Origin: a virus
DNA: 21,394 nt
Virus record (IMG/VR): IMGVR_UViG_3300048838_000817
Coordinates: 1 to 21,394 of that record
Direction: 5' to 3' (one strand)
The position numbers and the translations under genes were made by a program. Positions 1 through 4,372 of the stretch are shown here, one piece after another (the first letter of the stretch is position 1; each line of letters begins with the position of its first letter). The notes below the pieces were generated by a model. That model was not told where the DNA came from and made no database searches. It was given only the letters and a program-made list of their open reading frames with translations.

Positions 1-364
1 TCAGAAAAGGTTTAAGAACCTGATCTTCAATGATTATTCTTGCCATTTCAATAATGGGTATTACCCACGCAATCCACTGGAATCCTGCACCGGGAATATC
101 ATCATGCCAGAATATCGCATCAACCATCAATGTATTGCAAAGTATATCCTTTTGTTCCTGTGTGAGCATCTTAACATGTACAGGTTCCATGACCCACACT
201 TCAAGTGTGTGTCGTCCTGCACGGTATTCGTTGTAATCAATGGCTGTAACAGTAAGTTTCAACCCCAATGCATCAATGTTCTTCTGCACATCCTTGACAT
301 ACAGAACCTGCTTGCCGAAAAAAGCATACAGGAATTTTTTGAGAAAAAGAATGAATTTTTTCAT
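1..364 (-). CDS. Hypothetical protein, truncated by the window edge
   Basis: The frame opens with ATG at 364 and stays open to the left edge, giving at least 121 residues; the C-terminus is missing. The product starts with a basic, Phe/Leu-rich stretch (MKKFILFLKKFL) that could be a short membrane-associating helix or weak signal sequence. A mixed region follows, then an aromatic, hydrophobic segment (FQWIAWVIPIIEMARIII) near residues 95-115. Tryptophan is written TGG and no in-frame TGA occurs. It is the last gene of the minus-strand series visible here, 14 nt downstream of the small zinc-finger gene. I do not recognise the family. A small membrane-associated phage protein is a guess from hydrophobicity only. 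Confidence 0.6.
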   Translation of the reverse strand, partial: MKKFILFLKKFLYAFFGKQVLYVKDVQKNIDALGLKLTVTAIDYNEYRAGRHTLEVWVMEPVHVKMLTQEQKDILCNTLMVDAIFWHDDIPGAGFQWIAWVIPIIEMARIIIEDQVLKPFL

Positions 365-378
365 GTTGTAAGCAATTT

Positions 379-525
379 TTATGATTGTTTGATTTTTACT
401 TCTCCTGTGCCCTTGCATTTCGGACATTCTTCATAAATGTCCATGTGCCGGGCCTTATCTTTGATTTTTATCTGACCCCGCCCGTTGCATTTCGGGCATG
501 TTTCGATTTTTTGTTCTTTTGCCAT
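379..525 (-). CDS. Small twin CxxCxGxG zinc-finger protein (DnaJ-like repeat)
   Basis: ATG at 525 to TAA at 379-381 gives 48 residues. The protein is almost entirely two copies of the DnaJ-type cysteine repeat: CPKCNGRGQI near residues 11-20 and CPKCKGTGEV near 34-43, joined by a charged linker (KIKDKARHMDIYEE). Four cysteines in two CxxC pairs can bind one zinc ion, as a pair of such repeats does in DnaJ/Hsp40. There is no J domain, so this is a stand-alone zinc hairpin. In the family these modules hold unfolded protein or nucleic acid; the partner here is unknown. It lies 14 nt upstream of the truncated gene at the left edge and follows a strong stem-loop (556-614). The motif is clear; the function is inferred. 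Confidence 0.75.
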   Translation of the reverse strand: MAKEQKIETCPKCNGRGQIKIKDKARHMDIYEECPKCKGTGEVKIKQS

Positions 526-555
526 AATGTGACAGTTTTAATGAAGAAATAAAAC

Positions 556-614
556 GAGGGCGGCTGTCGAATAGGCTAACCTGGAAACGGTCGGATGGGA
601 CTTTTGCCGCCCTC
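556..614 (-). terminator. GC-rich stem-loop, terminator-like on the minus strand
   Basis: A perfect 9-bp stem (GAGGGCGGC at 556-564, GCCGCCCTC at 606-614) encloses a 41-nt loop. On the minus strand the stem is followed by GTTTTATTTC, as expected for an intrinsic terminator or 3'-end processing hairpin before the zinc-finger gene. Confidence 0.55.
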
Positions 615-645
615 TATAAAAACGAATTGACATGACAGAAAAGGT

Positions 646-682
646 GGGGCCGCCAATAGGGGGATGTAAGTGCGGCGGCCCC
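646..682 (-). terminator. GC-rich stem-loop downstream of the 50-residue membrane protein gene
   Basis: A perfect 9-bp stem (GGGGCCGCC at 646-654, GGCGGCCCC at 674-682) lies just after the TAG stop of the small membrane protein. On the minus strand it is followed by ACCTTTTCTG, a short T-run. It is the first of two consecutive hairpins between that gene and the zinc-finger gene. Confidence 0.6.
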
Positions 683-696
683 GGTGTTCATGGGTG

Positions 697-849
697 CTAT
701 TCTTTACTAAATAGTCGCCAAAGAAAATAAATTAAAGCGGCTATTGAGAATAATAATGCCCCCAAGTCAAAGGTATTTTCATGCTCTCTATAGACAAATA
801 TATTGCCTACACAGCACACAATCATAGTTAAATGTAATAACTTTCTCAT
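697..849 (-). CDS. Small membrane protein, unknown function
   Basis: ATG at 849 to TAG at 697-699 gives 50 residues. Two hydrophobic stretches are visible: LLHLTMIVCCVGNIFV near residues 4-19 and LGALLFSIAALIYFLW near 29-44. A short polar loop (YREHENTFD) separates them and a basic, polar tail (RLFSKE) ends the protein. This suits a two-helix membrane hairpin, as seen in small phage holin-like or superinfection-exclusion proteins, but nothing identifies which. The TAG codon is a genuine stop: reading on would run straight into the GC-rich hairpin at 646-682. Trp is TGG. Hairpins lie on both sides (646-682 and 879-913). Confidence 0.55.
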   Translation of the reverse strand: MRKLLHLTMIVCCVGNIFVYREHENTFDLGALLFSIAALIYFLWRLFSKE

Positions 850-878
850 ATAATGTAGTGTTTTGATGTCTATAAAAG

Positions 879-913
879 TCCCCCAACATCAGCAGGACGC
901 TAATGAAGGGGGA
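879..913 (-). terminator. Stem-loop, terminator-like on the minus strand
   Basis: TCCCCC at 879-884 pairs with GGGGGA at 908-913. On the minus strand the stem is followed by CTTTTATAG. It sits between the 37-residue gene and the small membrane protein gene. Confidence 0.45.
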
Positions 914-948
914 GCATACAAGAAAATCCTTCTTTAAACTAGGGAAAA

Positions 949-983
949 GTGGCCCCGCCATTTATTTCTAAACGGCGGGGCAC
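949..983 (-). terminator. Strong stem-loop immediately after the 37-residue basic protein gene
   Basis: GTG plus CCCCGCC (949-959, one bulged G) pairs with GGCGGGGCAC (974-983), giving 10 bp. It ends 3 nt beyond the TAG stop of the small basic protein. On the minus strand CTTTTCCC follows, so this is a likely intrinsic terminator of the tRNA and small-gene transcript. Confidence 0.6.
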
Positions 984-986
984 TCG

Positions 987-1100
987 CTAAATGTGGCCAG
1001 CCTTTCTTTTTTTGCGCTGTGAAGCGCAGAAAAGGCGACGTACAGCTCGGGCTTCGGCACGTGTCATGCCCTCAGCCCGCATTTTTGAGCGAGTTTTCAT
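987..1100 (-). CDS. Small basic protein, unknown function
   Basis: ATG at 1100 to TAG at 987-989 gives 37 residues. The product is very rich in Arg and Lys (RSKMR near the start, RRLF in the middle, RKKRK near the end) and has an alanine-rich middle (MTRAEARAVRRL) that could form an amphipathic helix. The charge suggests RNA or DNA binding, but no family is recognised. The gene starts 20 nt after the tRNA-Ile on the minus strand and ends against a strong terminator-like stem-loop, so it may be co-transcribed with the tRNAs. An ORF this short could arise by chance; its tight fit between tRNA and terminator is the main support. Confidence 0.4.
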   Translation of the reverse strand: MKTRSKMRAEGMTRAEARAVRRLFCASQRKKRKAGHI

Positions 1101-1120
1101 AATGAATGGTTTTGATTAGT

Positions 1121-1191
1121 GGCCTGGATGGGAATCGAACCCGCCTCCTCCGATTTATCAGATCGGCGCTCCGCCTCTGAGCTACCAGGCC
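1121..1191 (-). tRNA. tRNA-Ile (GAT)
   Basis: On the minus strand the acceptor strands GGCCTGG (5') and CCAGGCC (3') pair perfectly. TAGCTC opens the D arm. The anticodon stem CCGAT/ATCGG holds the loop CTGATAA with anticodon GAT and U33 in place. The T arm carries GGTTCGATTCC, but its stem has a C-A mismatch, so it is weaker than normal. It reads ATC/ATT codons. It is the last of three tRNA-type genes in a row on this strand. Confidence 0.85.
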
Positions 1192-1245
1192 CTGACACTC
1201 CACAAAAGTGTTACTCGATTAACTCTTGCTTTAACGTGTCATTGT

Positions 1246-1318
1246 GATGGAGCTGGGATTCGAACCCAGAACTGGGGACCGCGGCAGTCCCCAGTGTTAC
1301 CAATTACACCATTCCATC
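1246..1318 (-). tRNA. tRNA-like gene with an abnormal anticodon arm (isotype unclear)
   Basis: On the minus strand the acceptor GATGGAA/CTCCATC pairs except at the seventh position. The D arm GTGT...ACAC and the T arm CTGGG-TTCGAAT-CCCAG are perfect. The anticodon arm is odd: stem GGGGA/TCCCC encloses a 9-nt loop, CTGCCGCGG. With U33 kept, the anticodon would be GCC (Gly). If the extra C-G pair closes a 7-nt loop, the anticodon would be CCG (Arg), but U33 becomes G. The variable region is also one base short. The body resembles Bacteroidota tRNA-Gln in the D arm. It may be a degenerate tRNA, a frameshift-type tRNA, or a tRNA mimic. Confidence 0.65.
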
Positions 1319-1380
1319 CAGGTCCTATCTCCAATCTTTTGTCTAGAATTAAGACGGGAGATATTTTTGTGGACCCTTGT

Positions 1381-1452
1381 GACTCCGGCTGGATTCGAAC
1401 CAGCGCCCCTCTCATTAAAAGTGAGATGCTCTACCTACTGAGCTACTGAGTT
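1381..1452 (-). tRNA. tRNA-Lys (TTT)
   Basis: On the minus strand the D arm is GCTC...GAGC, the anticodon stem TCTCA/TGAGA holds the loop CTTTTAA (anticodon TTT), and the T arm is GCTGG-TTCGAAT-CCAGC. The acceptor (AACTCAG with CGGAGTC) has two mismatches, including the terminal pair, so it is somewhat degenerate. A stem-loop with a T6 run (1459-1502) lies directly upstream on the same strand. Confidence 0.85.
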
Positions 1453-1458
1453 AAAAAA

Positions 1459-1502
1459 CTGCACTCTTCTACATAAAAATAACTAATAAGAGACGAGTGC
1501 AG
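1459..1502 (-). terminator. Stem-loop with T-run upstream of the tRNA cluster
   Basis: A perfect 8-bp stem (CTGCACTC at 1459-1466, GAGTGCAG at 1495-1502). On the minus strand AGTTTTTTAAC follows, which suits an intrinsic terminator just before tRNA-Lys. Confidence 0.6.
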
Positions 1503-1529
1503 CCTAAGTTTTAATTGAGGTTTAAAAAT

Positions 1530-1597
1530 CCCGGCAAGGACTTTAGCGTAACATCAAAAACCTAACCAAATACAGCTGTAACAATATGCCTTGCCGG
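1530..1597 (-). terminator. Stem-loop with T-run
   Basis: A perfect 9-bp stem (CCGGCAAGG at 1531-1539, CCTTGCCGG at 1589-1597) with a 49-nt loop. On the minus strand GATTTTTAAACC follows. The stretch 1453-1695 holds no gene that I can see, only three stem-loops one after another. Confidence 0.55.
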
Positions 1598-1623
1598 ATG
1601 AATTCTTTATAGAGTTTAATTAA

Positions 1624-1656
1624 GGGGTCAGCGGATTTTGTAAGCGTGCTGACCCC
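1624..1656 (-). terminator. Stem-loop, no clear T-run
   Basis: A perfect 9-bp stem (GGGGTCAGC at 1624-1632, GCTGACCCC at 1648-1656) with a 15-nt loop. The minus-strand flank is TTAATTAAAC, so it may be a processing or stability hairpin rather than a terminator. Confidence 0.45.
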
Positions 1657-1695
1657 ATGCTCTATTATCTATCTCTTATACTACCATTCCCTGAA

Positions 1696-1828
1696 AGGTT
1701 AAGTAATCCGCATTTTCACCAGTAACGTGCGGGTTCGAAGGATATCACTCATTTTTGTCCGTAATGCTGGGAAGAATGACTTGGCAAACCCAACAAAGTG
1801 ATTATATCCCGATCACTTACCGGTAACG
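1696..1828 (-). ncRNA. Structured RNA element, copy A (3' end of the 97-residue gene)
   Basis: This 133-nt stretch is a diverged copy of 2126-2258. Read on the minus strand it begins in the last codons of the 97-residue gene and continues as its 3' flank. Stems: AAGTGAT/ATCACTT around the conserved loop CGGGATATA, with the gene's TGA stop inside the stem; TTGGG/CCCAG; GGA/TCC after the conserved block ATTACGGACAAAA; and CCGCA/TGCGG. Several stems differ between copies by paired changes. One-base indels put the best-conserved block in different reading frames in the two copies, which argues for RNA rather than protein conservation. Function is unknown; a processing signal, protein-binding site or mRNA 3'-end element is possible. 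Confidence 0.6.
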
Positions 1829-2106
1829 GGTGACTTTTCCCAGAGTAATCCCAAAACAGGGACATCTGGATGGCAGTCTCCTGCCACAAGTCTGCTGCAT
1901 TCAGTCAGAGCGTAATTGCTCCAATGAAATGCAGTCTCTTTGCCGTAGTGGCTAACCACAAATCCCATGTGGTTATCCAACTGCATACCCGCAAGTTGTG
2001 CGAGTGCAGCGGCAAATATTTCTCCTTTAAAGCCGGAGATGACCATAGCAGACATTGAGCTACCAACAGATTGGCGATAGGTGTAAACCTTTTTAACTAT
2101 TAACAT
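1813..2106 (-). CDS. Hypothetical protein, 97 residues
   Basis: ATG at 2106 to TGA at 1813-1815. The middle is Ala/Gly-rich and hydrophobic (ISGFKGEIFAAALAQLAG, near residues 23-40), followed by a His/Trp-bearing part and a Pro/Leu-rich end (VPVLGLLWEKSPVTGK). No family is recognised. Trp is TGG and the gene ends in TGA. Translating TGA as Trp would extend it 38 codons to a TAA at the end of the structured RNA element, but the nucleotide evidence there favours a noncoding RNA. The last four residues, VTGK, resemble VTVK at the end of the next gene upstream (2243-2482), although the rest of the two proteins is unrelated; the shared end belongs to the repeated element. Confidence 0.5.
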   Translation of the reverse strand: MLIVKKVYTYRQSVGSSMSAMVISGFKGEIFAAALAQLAGMQLDNHMGFVVSHYGKETAFHWSNYALTECSRLVAGDCHPDVPVLGLLWEKSPVTGK

Positions 2107-2125
2107 TCGTTGTTAAAGTTTAAAG

Positions 2126-2258
2126 AGGTTAAATAATCTGCACTTTAACCAGTAGCCCGCAGTTTGGAAGGATACTGAGTCTTTTGTCCGTAATGCTGAG
2201 AGACCCTAACTTCGAGAACTCAACAAAGCAGCTATATCCCGGCTACTTAACGGTTACG
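2126..2258 (-). ncRNA. Structured RNA element, copy B (3' end of the 79-residue gene)
   Basis: This is the second copy of the 133-nt element at 1696-1828. It has the same order of stems: AAGTAGC/GCTGCTT around CGGGATATA (one G-U pair; the TAG stop of the gene lies in the stem), TTGAG/CTCAG, the conserved block ATTACGGACAAAA, and CTGCG/TGCAG (one G-U pair). Compared with copy A, paired positions change together: T-A to C-G, G-C to A-T, and the stop-codon stem differs at several pairs. The two copies are the same length although internal loops differ by one base each way. It lies between the 79- and 97-residue genes on the minus strand. Confidence 0.6.
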
Positions 2259-2482
2259 TTGAACGGGGTAAACCTGAAAGGGTTTTCCCCGCTGTCGTCG
2301 TTGATGTCCCCCCAAGAATCTGCTTGGAGTTCAATCAACCCTTCTTTAGAATTCCACGTAGGAATTCCTCCGAATAGACGACAGGCCTCAACCTCCGCGT
2401 CGTCTTGCGACATGGTTGAAGTGTTGTACTGCACTTTGGCAATGAAACCTTCGTGCAGTGTTTCAATTATATTCATTTGCAT
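2243..2482 (-). CDS. Hypothetical protein, 79 residues
   Basis: ATG at 2482 to TAG at 2243-2245; the start could also be the second Met at residue 3. The product is acidic and soluble, with EGFIAKVQYNTSTMSQDDAE near the N-terminus, ACRLFGGIPTW in the middle, and an Asp/Asn-rich turn (WGDINDDSGENPF) before a C-terminal beta-like strand (RFTPFNVTVK). It looks like a compact alpha/beta protein; no family is recognised. Trp is TGG. The stop lies inside the first stem of the structured RNA element copy B. A group of stem-loops (2521-2727) separates it from the next gene upstream. Confidence 0.5.
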   Translation of the reverse strand: MQMNIIETLHEGFIAKVQYNTSTMSQDDAEVEACRLFGGIPTWNSKEGLIELQADSWGDINDDSGENPFRFTPFNVTVK

Positions 2483-2520
2483 GAATTTAATTGATAAAAT
2501 TCTGTGTCTTAACTCTTACG

Positions 2521-2554
2521 AGCCTTCTCTCCTGAGACACGTTACGGAGAGGCT
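2521..2554 (-). repeat. Inverted repeat (imperfect stem-loop)
   Basis: CTCTCC (2527-2532) pairs with GGAGAG (2546-2551), extended by AGC/GCT across a small internal bulge, with the loop TGAGACACGTTAC. It stands just upstream (minus strand) of the 79-residue gene and may be a leader hairpin. Confidence 0.35.
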
Positions 2555-2602
2555 GCGAACAGTTTTATTTCATGGATGCTACGCAGCAAATACCATGAAC
2601 CG

Positions 2603-2621
2603 CCTGTCAAGTTTAGACAGG
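2603..2621. repeat. Short inverted repeat
   Basis: CCTGTC (2603-2608) and GACAGG (2616-2621) with a 7-nt loop; on the plus strand ATTAAAAG follows. It is part of a cluster of hairpins between two minus-strand genes. Confidence 0.35.
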
Positions 2622-2627
2622 ATTAAA

Positions 2628-2669
2628 AGAGTCAGGCTATAACAAATTAAATCCATTATGCCTGACTCT
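2628..2669 (-). terminator. 10-bp stem-loop, possibly bidirectional
   Basis: A perfect 10-bp stem (AGAGTCAGGC at 2628-2637, GCCTGACTCT at 2660-2669). T-rich sequence follows on both strands: TTTTAATC on the minus strand and GTATTTATTTT on the plus strand. Confidence 0.55.
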
Positions 2670-2685
2670 GTATTTATTTTAAAAA

Positions 2686-2727
2686 GGGGACAGCTCTAAA
2701 AGATAAACTCTCAATAGAACTGCCCCC
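2686..2727 (-). terminator. Terminator of the 102-residue gene
   Basis: GGGG-A-CAG (2686-2693) pairs with CTG-CCCC (2720-2726) around a 26-nt loop, 7 nt beyond the TGA stop. On the minus strand TTTTTAAAATAAAT follows directly. This is the best terminator candidate of the left arm. Confidence 0.65.
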
Positions 2728-2733
2728 TAGTTT

Positions 2734-3042
2734 TCAGAACTGTTCGTACTGAAATGTCTCTTTGTTATAGAAACAATTGTACATCATCGCTGATGTTTCA
2801 ATACAGAGCCACAGAATATCGACTGCGTGTTTGAAATCATCTGAATTAGGGCTAAATTTGCTGCAAGCAACTTGTGCTTGATCTGATGCTGCAGCTGTCA
2901 ACCCCATAAATTCATCTATTGAGGCGGCTCTAGCTCTCATCCGAAGAAAACCTTCGGCTGTTCTAAGAGCGAGCTCTGCCTCTGAATTGAGAACAAGTGC
3001 CCTATTGATTTGTTCCCAGGCTGTAGAGGAAATCTTTAACAT
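2734..3042 (-). CDS. Hypothetical protein, 102 residues, mostly helical
   Basis: ATG at 3042 to TGA at 2734-2736. The sequence is Ala/Leu/Glu-rich and looks helical throughout: NRALVLNSEAELALRTAEGF, then a central block (FMGLTAAASDQAQVACSKF) and a C-terminal helix with aromatic residues (AVDILWLCIETSAMMYNCFY). No signal peptide or clear motif is visible, and I do not recognise the family. Its TGA is a true stop: reading through would place coding sequence across the terminator at 2686-2727. Trp is TGG. It lies downstream of the 161-residue gene, from which a terminator-like hairpin (3161-3208) separates it. Confidence 0.5.
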   Translation of the reverse strand: MLKISSTAWEQINRALVLNSEAELALRTAEGFLRMRARAASIDEFMGLTAAASDQAQVACSKFSPNSDDFKHAVDILWLCIETSAMMYNCFYNKETFQYEQF

Positions 3043-3160
3043 ATCTGTAAGTGGTTGGTTTCAATTTATTGGATTCCTGCCCTACTATCAAGAGGGGCTA
3101 ATAAACTCTTTACTTCAGACCTACTATCACTCGGTTATTAATGATAAGGCCCAAAAATAT

Positions 3161-3208
3161 AAAGAGGTAAGGGGGGCGAAGGTGCTAAAAATGTGGATTA
3201 ACCTCTTT
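3161..3208 (-). terminator. Terminator of the 161-residue gene
   Basis: A perfect 8-bp stem (AAAGAGGT at 3161-3168, ACCTCTTT at 3201-3208) overlaps the TAA stop; ATATTTTTGG follows on the minus strand. The 10-nt word CCTACTATCA occurs twice just downstream, at 3081-3090 and 3120-3129. Confidence 0.6.
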
Positions 3209-3683
3209 GCCGTCTGCCTTGAACTTGTCCGCTTTTCGCAGTTACATTCAAGTTCTTGTCAATAAAGTCCTTTACATCAGGGCCAGAAAAGCCAAAAAAC
3301 TCTTCTTTCTTTTCGTCGACATAAAGAACGGCGTTCTTGTATGTCCCGCGCAGTTTTGGCATAACGTATGCTGTATTTTCAGCAGGGTATTCAAACAAAG
3401 CGAGACCGTCCACGCCCTGTATTTGGAATTTGCCCCGCATACCACTCCCCCACGTGCCCTCACAAGTAAAGGAAATCAGCGTGCTGATTTCACCTGTGCG
3501 GTCGTAGTTCGCTGGGTCATACACAAAGGGCTCCCGTTCTTTCAGTGTGGCAACGTCAAACGTTACCAATGCACCGTCATTCGGGAAAGAAGAAGGAACG
3601 CCTTGTTCGCCGGCATTGCCGGTGAACTGTGGGTTCACTGCCTCAGTGAAAATCTTCTTGAGAACATCGATGGTAAGTGCCAT
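3198..3683 (-). CDS. Hypothetical protein, 161 residues, first gene of the left arm
   Basis: ATG at 3683 to TAA at 3198-3200. A short N-terminal helix (MALTIDVLKKIFTEAV) is followed by a strongly beta-type region with many Gly, Asp and aromatic residues (LVTFDVATLKEREPFVYDP, EGTWGSGMRGKFQIQGVDG, LFEYPAENTAYVMP), then a helix (PDVKDFIDKNLNV) and a basic tail (GRRQRG). No family is recognised. It is the promoter-proximal gene of the minus-strand unit: a TTTG-N20-TAAATTTC element lies just upstream. Trp is TGG and base composition is clearly GC-richer than in the plus-strand genes. As the first gene of the non-recoded arm it may be expressed early in infection (inference). Confidence 0.6.
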   Translation of the reverse strand: MALTIDVLKKIFTEAVNPQFTGNAGEQGVPSSFPNDGALVTFDVATLKEREPFVYDPANYDRTGEISTLISFTCEGTWGSGMRGKFQIQGVDGLALFEYPAENTAYVMPKLRGTYKNAVLYVDEKKEEFFGFSGPDVKDFIDKNLNVTAKSGQVQGRRQRG

Positions 3684-3689
3684 AAGAAT

Positions 3690-3721
3690 GAAATTTATTA
3701 CAGTGATGAAATAAAAACAAA
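3690..3721 (-). promoter_or_regulatory. Bacteroidota-type promoter for the left arm
   Basis: On the minus strand TTTG (3721-3718), a 20-nt spacer and TAAATTTC (3697-3690) match the Bacteroidota consensus TTTG-N19-21-TAnnTTTG except for the last base. The start codon is 6 nt downstream, so the leader would be very short. Confidence 0.5.
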
Positions 3722-3958
3722 CAAAACGACACCCCCGCCCCCCCTTTTGGAATCCAAACCCGAACAGGGGGTATTTTGTTAGGAGGGTACTGAGTCTATA
3801 ATTTCAAAAAAAATTTTTTTATTTTGGTACCACTTATATATTCTCAGAAATTTTTTAAAAATTTTTTAGAAAAAAATAATTTTTTAATAATTTTTAGTAG
3901 GTATAAATGCAAAAAGGCCCTTTAACCGTGTATTTTTTTAAAATTTTTTCTGTTTTTA
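3722..3958. other. Divergent intergenic region: C-tract, inverted repeat, A/T runs
   Basis: No gene is seen between the two divergent arms. The region holds a C-tract (ACACCCCCGCCCCCCC, about 3729-3744), an inverted repeat TTTGGA-A-TCCAAA just after it, and an AGGGGG stretch around 3773 that could pair with the C-tract. About 130 nt of very A/T-rich sequence with many A and T runs (3798-3960) follows. Such DNA is typical of promoters, bending sites and replication origins; nothing here decides between them. Confidence 0.45.
3917..3940 (+). repeat. Promoter-associated repeat motif, copy 1
   Basis: GCCCTTTAACCGTGTA followed by seven T. A near-identical motif (GCCCTTTAAGCGTGTAC followed by T8) occurs at 18473-18497. 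Both stand 14-19 nt upstream of the TTTG box of a TTTG-N20/21-TAnnTTTG promoter, so the motif may be a phage regulatory site or a terminator of upstream transcription. Confidence 0.55.
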
Positions 3959-3991
3959 TTTGGAGGAATAATTAAAAAGTTTGTATATTTG
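3959..3991 (+). promoter_or_regulatory. Bacteroidota-type promoter of the right arm
   Basis: TTTG (3959-3962), a 21-nt spacer and TATATTTG (3984-3991) fit the Bacteroidota sigma-70 consensus fully. Transcription would start near 3998, about 375 nt upstream of the first plus-strand coding sequence. Confidence 0.65.
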
Positions 3992-3997
3992 CAATAT

Positions 3998-4372
3998 CAT
4001 TCGTCCGAGATCAAAGAGGTGCAACTCCTCTTCAGACTCTGGACCCTGACTGGGGTTGATCTTTTCACACTGACATAGAGAAGGGCCCTCAGTAAGATTA
4101 GAATGTATAAGCTTTTTAGTGAGCGACTCACTCCTATCATCGTAAGCGAGTATTAGTTTATAGGATACTCTAACCCTGAAGATGAATAGGAAGGGATACA
4201 GTCAGACTCCCCATCAAGGAACTGATTGAAAGTGAGCGCGAGGTAATAGGAAACGAATGCACTGCTAAAAAGGAAGATTCTAATTAAATTGAAGGATAAA
4301 AACTTAAATTGACTGTCTGGTCTCTAAGGGATAATCATGCCCATAAATAATATAAAATATTAAAGGTTACTA
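3998..4372 (+). ncRNA. Long structured leader or ncRNA upstream of an HNH gene
   Basis: The transcript predicted from the promoter at 3959-3991 begins with 375 nt without a gene, GC-richer than its surroundings to about 4290. Its first part folds as a three-way junction: GATCAA (4010-4015) pairs with TTGATC, enclosing AAGAGG-TGCAACT-CCTCTT and ACCC-TGACTG-GGGT. Further hairpins are GTGAG-CGA-CTCAC (near 4120-4132) and GAGTAT/ATACTC (near 4147-4170). Short pieces resemble group I intron elements (AGGTGCA...GACTC and GATACAGTC), but P and Q elements are not seen. It could be a free ncRNA, a regulatory leader, or a degenerate intron. Confidence 0.5.

Noticed and set aside
1244-1441. A plus-strand ORF of 65 codons across two tRNA genes
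   Set aside because: It is the antisense shadow of the tRNA-like gene and tRNA-Lys on the minus strand.
2734-2736. TGA read as Trp in the 102-residue left-arm gene
   Set aside because: The extension of about 20 codons would run through a strong terminator stem-loop and its T-run.
3207-3782. A plus-strand ORF of 191 codons
   Set aside because: It runs antisense to the better 161-residue gene, crosses its terminator and promoter, and has a low-complexity Pro end from the C-tract.
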